Origin: Kazachstania africana CBS 2517
Lineage: Eukaryota; Ascomycota; Saccharomycetes; Saccharomycetales; Saccharomycetaceae
NCBI RefSeq assembly: GCF_000304475.1
Contig: NC_018943.1
Coordinates: 930,001 to 994,000 of the forward strand
DNA length: 64,000 nucleotides
Reading direction: 5' to 3'
Part shown: positions 21,655-31,718 of the stretch, piece after piece
Layout: each line of letters opens with the position of its first letter
Position numbering within the stretch: the first letter of the stretch is position 1
Made by a program: the position numbers and the translations under genes
The notes under the pieces: generated by a model
Told to the model about the DNA's origin: nothing
The model's database searches: none
The model's input: the letters and a program-made list of their open reading frames with translations, nothing else

Positions 21655-24600
21655 ATGGATTCTAGTGGTGCATCACAGATTATATCAGCACTGGAAGTAA
21701 TTTATTCGCCGAAATCAAGTAATGGAGAACGTTATAAAAGTCAAGAATTCCTAGATAATTTGAAATTACAGGATGAATCCCCCTATTGGGGATACGAAAT
21801 TGCCCTAAACAATCTAAATAATTATATTGTCAAGCATTTTGGTCTCGGTTTGTTGTCAAATGCATTGAAATTGAAATGGAATGACTACGATTTCGAAAAA
21901 AGAGTTGCCCTGAGGAAATGGATCATGGAATTGAATTATAGAGTTCAAGATCAAGATCCAAGGTACATTATGGAAAAATTGGCCTTTCTTTGGGTGGAAG
22001 TCGCCAAGAGATCATGGGGTGAAGCCTTGAAGGGGAACGACCCTTCTGAACAATTATTGTTGGAATCATGGGTCGATATGGATGCTAATTTGAATGAACT
22101 TTGGAATATTAGTAAAGCTTCAAGAGAATTGACCCTAATCATCTTTCGAATCCTATTCGAAGATGTCTTTCTACTAGACGATATGATCGTATTGAAAAGG
22201 ATGACTATCATTCAACCGCTTTGTGTCATGTTAGTTTGTCCATTCGATATATTCGCATCAAAATATAAATTTACGGAAAAATGGACCCTTTTCAAAGCAA
22301 ATCAAGATGGTTGGTTCTCATTATGGATTTCAGAGTTGAATAGTGCATTAAGTGAAAAAAATTCTGAATATATAGTCAGATTGCTGGAAACTCTGAAAAC
22401 ATGCTTAAATTGGCCACTGAGTGATGTTATCATCAATAGTGACATTATCTTGACTCTATTGCAATGTTGCCTAAGTAATATTCCAATGGCTCAGTCTATG
22501 GCATTAGATTCTATCCATATCATTTTAACTCGTCCGTATAGTAATGAGGATCATTATCAAATTATAATTAATAAAGTATTCGGTAATATGGATAGTCTTG
22601 CTAAAGTTTACGATGACTTACAATTTAATCCGAGAGATGGTGTAGATGATTTCAAATACCCTGTGGTGAAAAAATTTGTTGATATGATAAGTTGTCTTTA
22701 CGTTTGTATCTTCAAAGTTGATAATGACAATCATGAAGTAGAAAAATATTTAAAACTTGTCTTAAAGGCAACATTTAATCCAAGTTTGATTGTAAGTGGA
22801 TTAACCTTAGATTTATGGTGTGCCTGTCTCAGAAATGATGAATTTTTACCACTGTTACATGATTTCATAATACCGGAATTGTTACAATTTTCTGCTGATA
22901 CTTTACTTTATTATGAAGAGATTCCGGATCATATATCAAAGACTTTTGCTGATATTGATTTCCAATCAAAATCTGAATTTCAATCATTTTGTTCAAGTTA
23001 TAGAAAAAAGATTAGAGATATTATTAGATTGATTTCATGTGTAAAACTGGAATATACTTACGATTGGTTAAACTCAAGATTGAATAACTATTTCAGTTCT
23101 TCATACGGGCAACAGGTTTTAAACTCAACCTTCTTGAATGTCAAATCTGAACCTTACTTAAGTGCTTTATCTCAATTTATGATCATTGAATGTTTTATTA
23201 ATGGTTGTATACGATGGAAAATTTGGTATACTGGTCCCGATGATTATCAGGATAAATTAGATGACATTTTAAAAAAATTAGAAATCCTTTCAAATCAACT
23301 AATAGCATTAAACATCAAAGATCCTCTATTGTTAAAGAAAGAAATTCAAAACTTTGCTTTATTCTTAACCATGTTAAAGGATAATGTATTATTCACTCTT
23401 CTGGAAAGGATCATAACTACAGCAACAATGGACTATCCAACTGTTGATTTAGAAGAACGTTCAGACCAATCAGAAGCTGTGAGGGAATTGAGGTATGCAT
23501 GCGGTATAGAATTGAATAGAATGGCATTATTAATGCCTGAATCATTGAAGGCAATTTATCCAGATCTTGAGAGTGTAGTCGCAAGAATAATGCCAAATTT
23601 ATCGTATCATGAAAAGATATCATTTAAATCATTTTTATTAACAATTGTTTTGAAATCCACTTTAGAGGGAAAAGAAGAAAAATTTGCAGAGATTGTCGAT
23701 CCAGAGTTAATTGCATGGTCCGATAAAACTACGGTTGTTGGTTTATCGGATTTGCCCTGGTTTATGGAAAGAGTTGGTATAGTTCAAATAGCAGAATATT
23801 TCCAGAAAAGAGGTATCAATGAAAATAGTGATCTACTTTCTATTCCAATTGATGATGAAGGCAAAAGATTGAAAAATGATTTAACCAAGCATTGGCAAGC
23901 ATTATTTCCTGTACGTGCAACCAGAATGTTCGTTCATTATTCAATGCAAAGTGTGAAGACTGATGAAGAGCTAAAAATGTTACAAGATATGTGGCGTCCT
24001 AGAATTGTACCCATCCTACCATACATTTTAAGATTACTTTATCAATTGCAATCATATCCAGATCCGGATAATTGGAAAGAATTACCTTCAGTAGTTCAAT
24101 CTTTTGTTAAATACTCTACGGTTGAAAGATTTTGGGAAGCTGGTGCTTCCAATAAATCCAAGGATGAATTTATTGATGAACATATGAAAGCTATGCAAAC
24201 TCCAAGAGATTTTGCAGATTCAGTGGGGCACATTATTAGATATACTAGGGAATATACTCTATTGGTCCTAAACGCTATTTCCTCCCTAGGAAGTGTTTTT
24301 TTTGAAATTGATGAACTTCCAAACTTATTAATTGATTCAATTGCCTTACGTAAGCCAGACAGCAATATTATAAGTCCCGGTGTCTCTACACACGGTTGGA
24401 AGCATATACTAAATGTTGCCATTCGTCCAATATTGAAAAACTGTCCAGAAGAATGTGCAGCTAAATTTATGTCAAATTTCCTGCCGAAACTTTTTGAAAT
24501 TTTAGATACAATATTGTGTGATAAATGGTCAAGAATTATGTTAGAGCATGATGTAAATCCTATTTCGATTGACAATGAGGAAATAACAGAAGAAATATTG

Positions 24601-25326
24601 GAAGAGAATCTACTGAGACAGTTGACCACCGTCGTAGTATTGATTCTTATTGATTGTGTTGGACAAGGTGGTAGCACGAAATCAAAATTTAATTCACATC
24701 AAATTATGATGAGAAAGATAATATTCGATGATGTGAACGTTTTAGCCCCATTTTTAAAATTGCTAACTCACATTATATCATTTAAAGATAGCAAATGTTC
24801 ATTCAATGCTATCTTAATAATGAAATCATCATTGAGTGATGTTGTAAATAAAAATGATGATGTTGATGAGTTTTTCACTAAAGAAGTAATGAAAACTTTA
24901 TTGCACGTACTTTCGAGTCAAAATTCAAACAAAGATTCCTTTTATGAAGGTATGTACGTGTTCACAGTATTATTTTTGACTCTTTACAGACAGTACAAAT
25001 CAGCAAGAGAATACTTCTATGAATTATCACATGGATATAATATAGAGCAACTATATGAAAGTTTGAGAGCTGTTGATAATTATAAAACTCAAAAGACCTT
25101 AATGCTTGAATTTTTTGATTGGATGAAACAGGTCGATGGCCATGTAACTGATAATGATGACAGTCATGCAGCACAAGAAAGGAAGAGGCAAGAAAAGAGA
25201 GAGGCAAATTTGAGGAAAGCAAATGAAAAATTGGTACAAAAAAATAAAGAAGCAGGCGATTTATTAGATGATCCTAGTACTGAAAATGCTGCATTTGGTA
25301 ATCTCTTTGGATCGACTGTTGAATGA
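21655..25326 (+). CDS. MSN5: Msn5, exportin-5-type karyopherin
   Basis: Importin-beta-family receptor that exports phosphorylated cargoes (such as Pho4, Mig1 and Far1 in S. cerevisiae) from the nucleus and imports RPA. The 1223-aa length is nearly identical to S. cerevisiae Msn5. The N-terminus (MDSSGASQIISALEVIYSPK, then SPYWGYEIALNNLNNYIVKHFGLGLLSNA) and the following helical repeats (WVEVAKRSWGEALKG) are characteristic. The C-terminus is charged and Lys/Glu-rich. In S. cerevisiae MSN5 is on chromosome IV (YDR335W), in the WGD sister of this region. Its presence between RPF1 and GAR1 is evidence of alternative gene loss. Confidence 0.97.
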   Translation: MDSSGASQIISALEVIYSPKSSNGERYKSQEFLDNLKLQDESPYWGYEIALNNLNNYIVKHFGLGLLSNALKLKWNDYDFEKRVALRKWIMELNYRVQDQDPRYIMEKLAFLWVEVAKRSWGEALKGNDPSEQLLLESWVDMDANLNELWNISKASRELTLIIFRILFEDVFLLDDMIVLKRMTIIQPLCVMLVCPFDIFASKYKFTEKWTLFKANQDGWFSLWISELNSALSEKNSEYIVRLLETLKTCLNWPLSDVIINSDIILTLLQCCLSNIPMAQSMALDSIHIILTRPYSNEDHYQIIINKVFGNMDSLAKVYDDLQFNPRDGVDDFKYPVVKKFVDMISCLYVCIFKVDNDNHEVEKYLKLVLKATFNPSLIVSGLTLDLWCACLRNDEFLPLLHDFIIPELLQFSADTLLYYEEIPDHISKTFADIDFQSKSEFQSFCSSYRKKIRDIIRLISCVKLEYTYDWLNSRLNNYFSSSYGQQVLNSTFLNVKSEPYLSALSQFMIIECFINGCIRWKIWYTGPDDYQDKLDDILKKLEILSNQLIALNIKDPLLLKKEIQNFALFLTMLKDNVLFTLLERIITTATMDYPTVDLEERSDQSEAVRELRYACGIELNRMALLMPESLKAIYPDLESVVARIMPNLSYHEKISFKSFLLTIVLKSTLEGKEEKFAEIVDPELIAWSDKTTVVGLSDLPWFMERVGIVQIAEYFQKRGINENSDLLSIPIDDEGKRLKNDLTKHWQALFPVRATRMFVHYSMQSVKTDEELKMLQDMWRPRIVPILPYILRLLYQLQSYPDPDNWKELPSVVQSFVKYSTVERFWEAGASNKSKDEFIDEHMKAMQTPRDFADSVGHIIRYTREYTLLVLNAISSLGSVFFEIDELPNLLIDSIALRKPDSNIISPGVSTHGWKHILNVAIRPILKNCPEECAAKFMSNFLPKLFEILDTILCDKWSRIMLEHDVNPISIDNEEITEEILEENLLRQLTTVVVLILIDCVGQGGSTKSKFNSHQIMMRKIIFDDVNVLAPFLKLLTHIISFKDSKCSFNAILIMKSSLSDVVNKNDDVDEFFTKEVMKTLLHVLSSQNSNKDSFYEGMYVFTVLFLTLYRQYKSAREYFYELSHGYNIEQLYESLRAVDNYKTQKTLMLEFFDWMKQVDGHVTDNDDSHAAQERKRQEKREANLRKANEKLVQKNKEAGDLLDDPSTENAAFGNLFGSTVE

Positions 25327-25601
25327 TTTTCTTGATAAAGTTTAAATATGATTAAAGAAAATTATTTATGCATGTTAAGATATAATTCATATAATTATTA
25401 CAAATTCTTGATTTTATTATAATGAACGTTCAGTTACATTTTATAATACTTAGAATTTCTACAGAAACGATATTTTCCCATTAGCTGACAAAAATTTTTG
25501 ATACGTTAAAATGTTTAGTTACTTATAATATGATACATGTACTATATAAGAATTGAAGGAAAATATTAATCTTAACAATTTGAGAAACAAAGTACCAGAG
25601 T

Positions 25602-26234
25602 CTATCTTCTGAAACCGCCTCTGGAACCACCTCTGGAACCACCACGGCCACCGAAACCACCTCTGGAACCACCGCGGCCACCGAAACCACCTCTAGAGCC
25701 ACCACGGCCACCGAAGCCACCTCTGGAACCACCGCGGCCACCGAAACCACCTCTGGAGCCACCACGACCACCACGACCACCGAATCCACCTGGAGCAGAA
25801 CTTCTCTTCTTCTTAGGTTTTGGCTTTGGTGGACCAGCAACCTTTGGCTTTGGAATGAATCTTTCGATAGGCAATAGCTTGTCTGGAGAAATGTAGAACT
25901 TGTCACCTTCTTTGAAACTAGTAGCTTGAACACCTTCTGAACATTTAATAGTGAAGAAAACTTCGTTTAATGGACCTAGAATTTCATCTACTTTGCCCAC
26001 CTGAGTTTTGTTCTCTAGATATATTGGAGCGTTGAAATAAGGAACCTTTGTGTTAATGGAACGACAAACAATGTCACCTTCACATGGATGAATGAAAGCA
26101 CCCATTTCTAAAACAGTATCTGGTGGACCTTGTTGAATTGGTCTACCACCAAAGCCACCTCTGGAACCACCACGGCCAGCAAAGCCGCCTCTGGAACCAC
26201 CGCGGCCACCTCTGTTACCACCTCTAAAACTCAT
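25602..26234 (-). CDS. GAR1: Gar1, H/ACA snoRNP protein
   Basis: Core subunit of H/ACA snoRNPs, which pseudouridylate rRNA and snRNA together with Cbf5, Nhp2 and Nop10. The 210-aa protein has an RGG-rich N-terminal arm (about 1-30), the conserved beta-barrel core (about 35-115; [18 protein letters not shown], then [12 protein letters not shown]), a basic segment ([12 protein letters not shown]) and a long C-terminal GAR domain. The GAR domain is built from a repeated 10-residue unit, [10 protein letters not shown]. Length is close to S. cerevisiae (205). PAC and RRPE sites lie upstream. Confidence 0.97.
   Translation of the reverse strand: MSFRGGNRGGRGGSRGGFAGRGGSRGGFGGRPIQQGPPDTVLEMGAFIHPCEGDIVCRSINTKVPYFNAPIYLENKTQVGKVDEILGPLNEVFFTIKCSEGVQATSFKEGDKFYISPDKLLPIERFIPKPKVAGPPKPKPKKKRSSAPGGFGGRGGRGGSRGGFGGRGGSRGGFGGRGGSRGGFGGRGGSRGGFGGRGGSRGGSRGGFRR
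25612..25795 (-). repeat. 30-bp tandem repeats encoding the GAR1 C-terminal RGG domain
   Basis: Units of about 30 bp encoding [10 protein letters not shown] recur about four to five times, nearly identical at the DNA level and differing mostly at third positions (ACCACGG versus ACCGCGG). The degree of identity suggests recent unit copying by slippage or unequal exchange. The long open frame on the opposite strand is a by-product of this repeat. Confidence 0.8.
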
Positions 26235-26699
26235 TGTATTGTTGGCTTATATATCAAGTATGAAACGTGTTTCGACTGGAAGAAGCTAACTGAATTTATA
26301 CTTCTATTGAATCAGAGTGTAATACACTAATTTATTTTTTTTTCGACCTCATCGATAATCTTTACAAAAAATTTTTCACTCGACTAGGAGCGAGAATTTG
26401 AACAGCTACACGTGACATAATAAAGTCTTTGGAAATTGCTGAAGTAATTGCGCATGAGACTATAGTGACTTTAGTTTGAATATGTAGATGCATTGTAGCT
26501 ATTATATAACGTTATAAGTGTAGGCAGAGACCGGAATATTGGAGAAGGTTATTGTACGATCCATATCAATCGGAATGTTTTGCGTTGATGATTTGAGAAA
26601 AGCGTGCTTACTAATGTAATAATCTTTGGATAAATGCCGGCAGTATGTTCTGAAAGTCCTGTAATGGAAATAAGCTTGCTTGCTGAGATTCCAATTTGT
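26235..26699. promoter_or_regulatory. GAR1 upstream region with PAC and RRPE
   Basis: Reading toward GAR1 on the minus strand, TGAAAAATTTTT (26378-26367) is RRPE and CGATGAG (26354-26348) is PAC, about 115-145 bp before the ATG. The rest of the gap up to the YNG2 stop codon has no visible gene. Confidence 0.75.
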
Positions 26700-27542
26700 T
26701 TAGACCTTTTTTCTTTTAAGTTTGTTCTTGGCCATTTCCTGTTTACAGTCTGGACAGTACCAAGTTCCCTTTGGGGGCTCTTTTAGATTGACGCATGCAT
26801 AGTGGAACCATTCGTATTTGCAATGCGGACCATCACATGCAACCATTTCGCCATATGATACACTTTGGCAGAAACAGTAGAGTTTTTTATCTTCTTCTTC
26901 TTCTTCCTCATTTTCATTACCTCCAGAAAATAAATCTCCACTAAAACTGTCAACTTCAGCATTGCTTTTATCAGGACTGGATAACGCAGACTTTTGATCT
27001 TGTCTAGCTGAGGTGCTTTGTTTTAAAAGAGACGGAGCCTTGAGTTGCCTTTTTTTCTTTAACAGCGGTGGTACAGATGATGAAACTGATGGGGATGCCC
27101 TTCTTTTTCTCTCAGATGTTGTACTCAATACTGAGCTCTCTCTTGATAACTCTGTTCTGATATCTTGATCTTCATCTTCTTCCATTGGAGCTAAGACACC
27201 ATCTTCCTCCAGTATTGTAAGATTTCTCTCCAGTTTTGAGAGGTGTTTTGCCACCATAAACAATGCTGTATTGGCTAGCTTGCATTTTTCTTTCTGTAAT
27301 GACAACATCTCTTTCAGTTCACTCTGCATATCCCTATTTAGCTCGCTCTCGTTAGGGTGTTCTGCTATTGCGCCATTTTGCTTTATAAACTTCTGTATTT
27401 GCGAGTCCTTTTGCATATACTTCTTTTGATGTTCCTGAATATCACCATCGTTTGCACCTATTTCTTCATAAGCATGATGAAACTCTGCTTCTAAATTTGA
27501 GATATCCTGGAGTGTCTGCTCTAACGCTAAACTAGGATCCAT
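26700..27542 (-). CDS. YNG2: Yng2, NuA4 histone acetyltransferase subunit (ING family)
   Basis: Subunit of NuA4/Piccolo that recognises methylated histone H3 K4. The 280-aa protein has an N-terminal ING helical domain (about 5-115; LEQTLQDISNLEAEFHHAYEE), a disordered Ser-rich middle with basic patches (KKKRQ) and a C-terminal PHD finger from about 220 (YCFCQ, then MVACDG-HCKYEWFHYACV and WYCPDC), with the Cys4-His-Cys3 ligands visible. The tail ends in KNKLKRKKV. Length matches S. cerevisiae (282). It follows GAR1, as in S. cerevisiae. Confidence 0.96.
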   Translation of the reverse strand: MDPSLALEQTLQDISNLEAEFHHAYEEIGANDGDIQEHQKKYMQKDSQIQKFIKQNGAIAEHPNESELNRDMQSELKEMLSLQKEKCKLANTALFMVAKHLSKLERNLTILEEDGVLAPMEEDEDQDIRTELSRESSVLSTTSERKRRASPSVSSSVPPLLKKKRQLKAPSLLKQSTSARQDQKSALSSPDKSNAEVDSFSGDLFSGGNENEEEEEEDKKLYCFCQSVSYGEMVACDGPHCKYEWFHYACVNLKEPPKGTWYCPDCKQEMAKNKLKRKKV

Positions 27543-27831
27543 GATAAAAACTCCACGAGTCAGTTATCCCCTATTGAAATTTGTTGTTATTAATGATGTT
27601 TCCCATTACTTTCAGAATTTCTCGCTTAAGTAGCCTATCTATTGATTTTTATATTCACTGCGGACAAACAAAAGTAGAAAAATATAAAAAGACTCACAAA
27701 ACGTGACAAGGCTATGAGGACCATAATTGTGCTGCTCTTATATGCAGCTTATCTTGAAATCATTCCTCCAAAAGATACCTCCTATAAAGAGATGAACGTT
27801 ACAATGATTGTAGAAAAAAAGGAAAAATAAA

Positions 27832-27933
27832 CGTCACAGACAGGATTCGAACCTGCGCAGGTAAAACCCAATGCCTTAACAGCTTTTTCTTTGAAATAGC
27901 AGGGCATCGCCTTAACCACTCGGCCACTGGGAC
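27832..27933 (-). tRNA. tRNA-Ser(GCU) with intron
   Basis: On the minus strand the gene begins GTCCCAGTGGCCGAGTGGTT and ends CTGTGACG with a T-loop GGTTCGAATCC. The anticodon stem ATGCC/GGCAT encloses a loop with GCT. An intron of about 20 nt follows position 37 and contains AGC, able to pair with the anticodon. A long variable arm fits serine. CCA is not encoded, as in eukaryotes. The sequence closely resembles yeast tS(GCU), which is also split. Confidence 0.95.
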
Positions 27934-28913
27934 AATTCGAAATTTTTATAAAAAATATTATCCTTTATTGTCTAAAAGGAACTACACCCATCCACACAGC
28001 AGACTCACATTTAGCAAGTATTCATTATCTACTACTGCAATCATTAACACTACGGTATGTAAGCGACATGATTTCTCATAAAACTGGAAAGTCTTTGGAA
28101 GGAGCGTTTGATGGGTCTACAATATTAAAGCACATGCAGCTAGACGAGAATATTATGGATTGGCAAATGACAAAGAAGAATGTTAATACTACAAGTTAAC
28201 ATAAAAAGAAGATTCGCCGCCTGTATAAAAACACGGAACCCATACAACCTCGTACAACTGACAAGTTGAAATTTTCTACCATACGGTCGAGGAGAAGTGC
28301 CATGAACATTTAAGATATAAAATGACCTCATCTAGTATCAAGAAAATATCTCTTCCTCCCTTCTTGAAGATGCTTTTTATGTAAAAAAAATGGGGAAAAT
28401 ATCGCTTTTTAGTATTTTGGTTCAATACTGACCTCACACTTCATTTGTTTGGCTTCTTATAACTAACTCCTAGATCCTATTTATTACCATAATTTCATCA
28501 ATTAGCAACTTTTTAGGAGAAGAAAAGATGACTGTCGGTCAATATACTGTGTAATACGTGCTGCTGTTCGTCTGATTCCTTCTACATTTGCGCTCTTGTC
28601 AGGAAACTTCCGATTTTAAATATTTCTCAGACAAAACGTAAAAAGATGGCTACGTCCAAACTCCTGCTGTAAATTGAATTTCAATTATACATTATTATTA
28701 CTGAATATATGATAAAATAACGACATACACTATGATTGGCAAAGTCATACTTTTGAATTATAAAAACCTTTCGCCTTCGGAAAAGTGAAGCAAGCAATGC
28801 AATTTTAAGTTGCTTTGTTGCTAAAATTACGTTTGCCAACAGTCTTGAGCACCCAATTACGTGGGACTAAAAACTTGAACGTCTATATTTCACAGAACAA
28901 ATAATATCTAACC
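27934..28913. other. tRNA-Ser to MSR1 intergenic region
   Basis: About 980 nt, AT-rich. The only open frame of note is a 43-codon ATG frame at 28068-28199 on the plus strand with no recognised product; a GTATGT lies just upstream of it without a clear matching branch site and acceptor. S. cerevisiae has no gene here that I recall. Nothing else recognised. Confidence 0.4.
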
Positions 28914-30881
28914 TCACATTCTATCAACTGGAGTTATCCCCAGTAGTTTCATACCATCATTCAGAACAATCTTAGCTGCTAAATATAGGGATAGTCGAGA
29001 CCTCGCTAAGTCATTGGGTTGACCAGCAACCCACAAAACATCGTAACACTTAGAAATAGCATGGGCTAACTTGAATAAATAGGTTACCACTATAGAAGGT
29101 TCATGATTTTTTAAGGATTTGCTTAAGATATCTGGATAATGTGCCAATATTTTCATAAGTTCTAACGCTTCTGGTTCACGTAGAAGGCCGAAATCAATTT
29201 CTTGTACCTTTCCAAATGAACTGATATCCATATTTTTCTCAATTGAGGCCAACCTACTATGAGCATATTGCAAATATGGGCCTGTATCTCCCTCAAATGA
29301 AAGTATCCTTTCCCACTGGAACTTATAGTTATTTATTCGTTTCGACTGCAAATCTTGAATTATCACTGCAGAAATGCCTATAGAATCTGCCACATTTTCT
29401 GGTTCTTCTATTTTTGAAAGCTTATTCACGTCATTCCTTATAATTTTCAGTACCCTGCTCTTGGCCTCTTCTAAGATATCACTAAGAAATATAACGTTTC
29501 CTTTTCTTGTAGACATTCCTTGAACCATTCCGAAGTTGACATGGCTTAAATTGTCAGCCCATGGGAACTGTAGCAATTTTAAAATCTCAAACAGCTGCCT
29601 CGCATATAAATCTTGCTGAGATGCTATAACGTAGATCATTCTGTCAAACTTGTAGTTAGTATAGCGGTCAATAGCGGCACCTATATCTCTCGTGAGATAC
29701 AATGTAGTTCCATCAGACTTCTGTATGAGCACCCTACCCATCTTTTCATTATGTTTGCTCAGATCAACAATTTTTGCCCCTTTATTCTCATAAATGCAAC
29801 CTTTGTTGAGGAGTGACTTCAGCGCAATTTCAATAGAATTCTTGGACACTTCCGATTCTCCAGAATATACATCATACTTAATGTTTAGCCGTCTGTATGT
29901 ATTAACGTAACTTTCAATCGAAAGTTTGCGGAATTTCTCCCAAAGTGACAAGGCTTCTGGGTCACCAAATTCCATTTTCCTGAAATATTCACGAGCCTCA
30001 TCATCAATAGTCCTACCTAATACAAGCTTATCTTGCATTTTTTCATTATCTCTGTCCTTGTTAATGGATACATAAAGTTCAAATAAATGGTTGATTGGGT
30101 TTTCTTTCAAAAGTTGCTCATTCCCATATTTCCTATAAGCGACAGCTAACAAACCAAATTGTATACCCCAATCACCAAGATAATTCATTCTAACAACGTT
30201 CCAACCTCTCTTTTCATACAAATTTGAGAGGAAGCCACCAATTATGGTGGATCGTAAATGTCCTGCATGGAATGGCTTGGCAATATTTGGTGAGGAAAAC
30301 TCGATTAGGATAGTTTTCCTATCCTCTAAGAATTGTGACCCATACTTATCCCTGCTTTGTAAAATATAAGGGAGTAGGACATTACTAAGTAAACTTGGAG
30401 AGATAAAAAACTGTAAAAAATGACCATTTGACTTGACTTCATGTAAAATTTGATTACGGGGAAAGTTCTTTGACCATTGTATAGCTAATTCTCGAGCATT
30501 ATCACCTTTAGAACACAATTTTGGAATCGGTATTAATAAATCCCCATTTTTCACGTTCTTGCTTCTCTCAATTGCTGAAAAGATGTTATTTGGATGTAAA
30601 TGCGAAATTTTACTCAATTCTTGTGAAATGTAGTTTCTCAGTAGATCAATAATATTTTCACCCTGACGAGAGCCATCTACGTTCTTTGGTATTTCAATCC
30701 CCTCTTGTTGGAGTCGGAAGGTTAAGTTCCTCTTGAGAGGGGAGGTTGAAAGGCCACATTTCTTATGGACGATGCTAATAATTGCGTGTACTTTATATGA
30801 GCAAGAGTGAATAGTGGATAAAGCTGATCTGTTTCTAGTTAGGGCAGTGTTATAAAAGGATCGCTCGAATAATTCAATCAT
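28914..30881 (-). CDS. MSR1: Msr1, mitochondrial arginyl-tRNA synthetase
   Basis: Charges mitochondrial tRNA-Arg. The 655-aa class I synthetase has the HIGH-type motif as HAGH (about 203, in KPFHAGHLRSTIIGG) and the KMSKS-type site in the ArgRS form MSTRKG (about 455). The N-terminus (first about 45 residues) is rich in Arg/Ser/Lys and poor in acidic residues, fitting a mitochondrial presequence. The C-terminal anticodon-binding domain ends KLLGITPVDRM, the typical ArgRS end. S. cerevisiae also has the cytosolic paralog YDR341C; position after YNG2 and the presequence favour MSR1 (643 aa). Confidence 0.92.
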   Translation of the reverse strand: MIELFERSFYNTALTRNRSALSTIHSCSYKVHAIISIVHKKCGLSTSPLKRNLTFRLQQEGIEIPKNVDGSRQGENIIDLLRNYISQELSKISHLHPNNIFSAIERSKNVKNGDLLIPIPKLCSKGDNARELAIQWSKNFPRNQILHEVKSNGHFLQFFISPSLLSNVLLPYILQSRDKYGSQFLEDRKTILIEFSSPNIAKPFHAGHLRSTIIGGFLSNLYEKRGWNVVRMNYLGDWGIQFGLLAVAYRKYGNEQLLKENPINHLFELYVSINKDRDNEKMQDKLVLGRTIDDEAREYFRKMEFGDPEALSLWEKFRKLSIESYVNTYRRLNIKYDVYSGESEVSKNSIEIALKSLLNKGCIYENKGAKIVDLSKHNEKMGRVLIQKSDGTTLYLTRDIGAAIDRYTNYKFDRMIYVIASQQDLYARQLFEILKLLQFPWADNLSHVNFGMVQGMSTRKGNVIFLSDILEEAKSRVLKIIRNDVNKLSKIEEPENVADSIGISAVIIQDLQSKRINNYKFQWERILSFEGDTGPYLQYAHSRLASIEKNMDISSFGKVQEIDFGLLREPEALELMKILAHYPDILSKSLKNHEPSIVVTYLFKLAHAISKCYDVLWVAGQPNDLARSRLSLYLAAKIVLNDGMKLLGITPVDRM

Positions 30882-31119
30882 AAATATCTATTAGTTTGAT
30901 TAAGCTCATTAGCTAGGGCACACTGATTTGCATAAAATATAGTTTAAAGAATCTTTTTTGTTCTTCGTGCTAAATCGTAGCTACTTAACAAAAAGCTCGA
31001 AAAGCTTTGGACGGATCCAATTAACAGTAAGGAGGTGATTTAACATATGAAATTGGCAGTTTGGCCTTTACTATATATAAGCCAGCCTTGCTTACAAAAA
31101 AATCGCAAAAAAATTAATT

Positions 31120-31230
31120 GGGGCGAGCTGGGAATTGAACCCAGGGCCTCTCGCATGTTTGTGATTTATTTCCCAAGTTTTCCCTTAAGAATCGCCCAAA
31201 GCGAGAATCATACCACTAGACCACACGCCC
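31120..31230 (-). tRNA. tRNA-Pro(UGG) with intron
   Basis: Minus strand, GGGCGTGTGGTCTAGTGGTA at the 5' end and GGTTCAATTCCCAGCTCGCC near the 3' end. The anticodon stem CTCGC/GCGAG holds the anticodon TGG in a loop TTTGGG-T. About 39 nt of intron follow position 37, leaving a 72-nt mature tRNA. It closely resembles yeast tP(UGG), which also has an intron. Confidence 0.95.
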
Positions 31231-31718
31231 TATTAAATTGATGGGAAAGGTTGCCCATTGACGAATCATATGATTGAGAGAATTAATGTCACGTGCTTCA
31301 CTTTCTTAACATACTAAATTGTCACAAATAGCCACTGTAGTACCCTTTTAAATGTTTGCTATTTGCTCTCGGTATAAATCAGTGTTAATAGGCAGATTTT
31401 ATTTCTTCTCCACATGCAGGAATCAAGTATGGCTTTTTGCATTGATGCTTGTAACATGCGTTACAACGTACTCATTAACTTTTGTTCAAGACCATTGCTT
31501 GCAGACCAGGTTAAGTTGATCTGATTCATAATTCACATGCATTTAAAGCGTATCTCCTTTGAGCTTTGAGCTCTTCCTAAGTGATCTATATTTGTTTCTT
31601 ATTGTGTGACAATTTGATATAAGACATGTCACATCAGTATTATCCAGAACTTTTTTTCCCAGCAGTTGAAAGAATATTTATATGCATATACGTTTATACA
31701 GCCACTATTGAAGATTGC
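31231..31718. other. tRNA-Pro to PAL2 intergenic region, no gene seen
   Basis: About 490 nt with no convincing ORF. S. cerevisiae has HXT hexose transporter genes between MSR1 and PAL2; there is no trace of them that I can see. Confidence 0.5.

Noticed and set aside
25523..25933. 136-codon Val-rich frame opposite GAR1
   Set aside because: It is the reverse reading of the RGG repeat and has no independent support.
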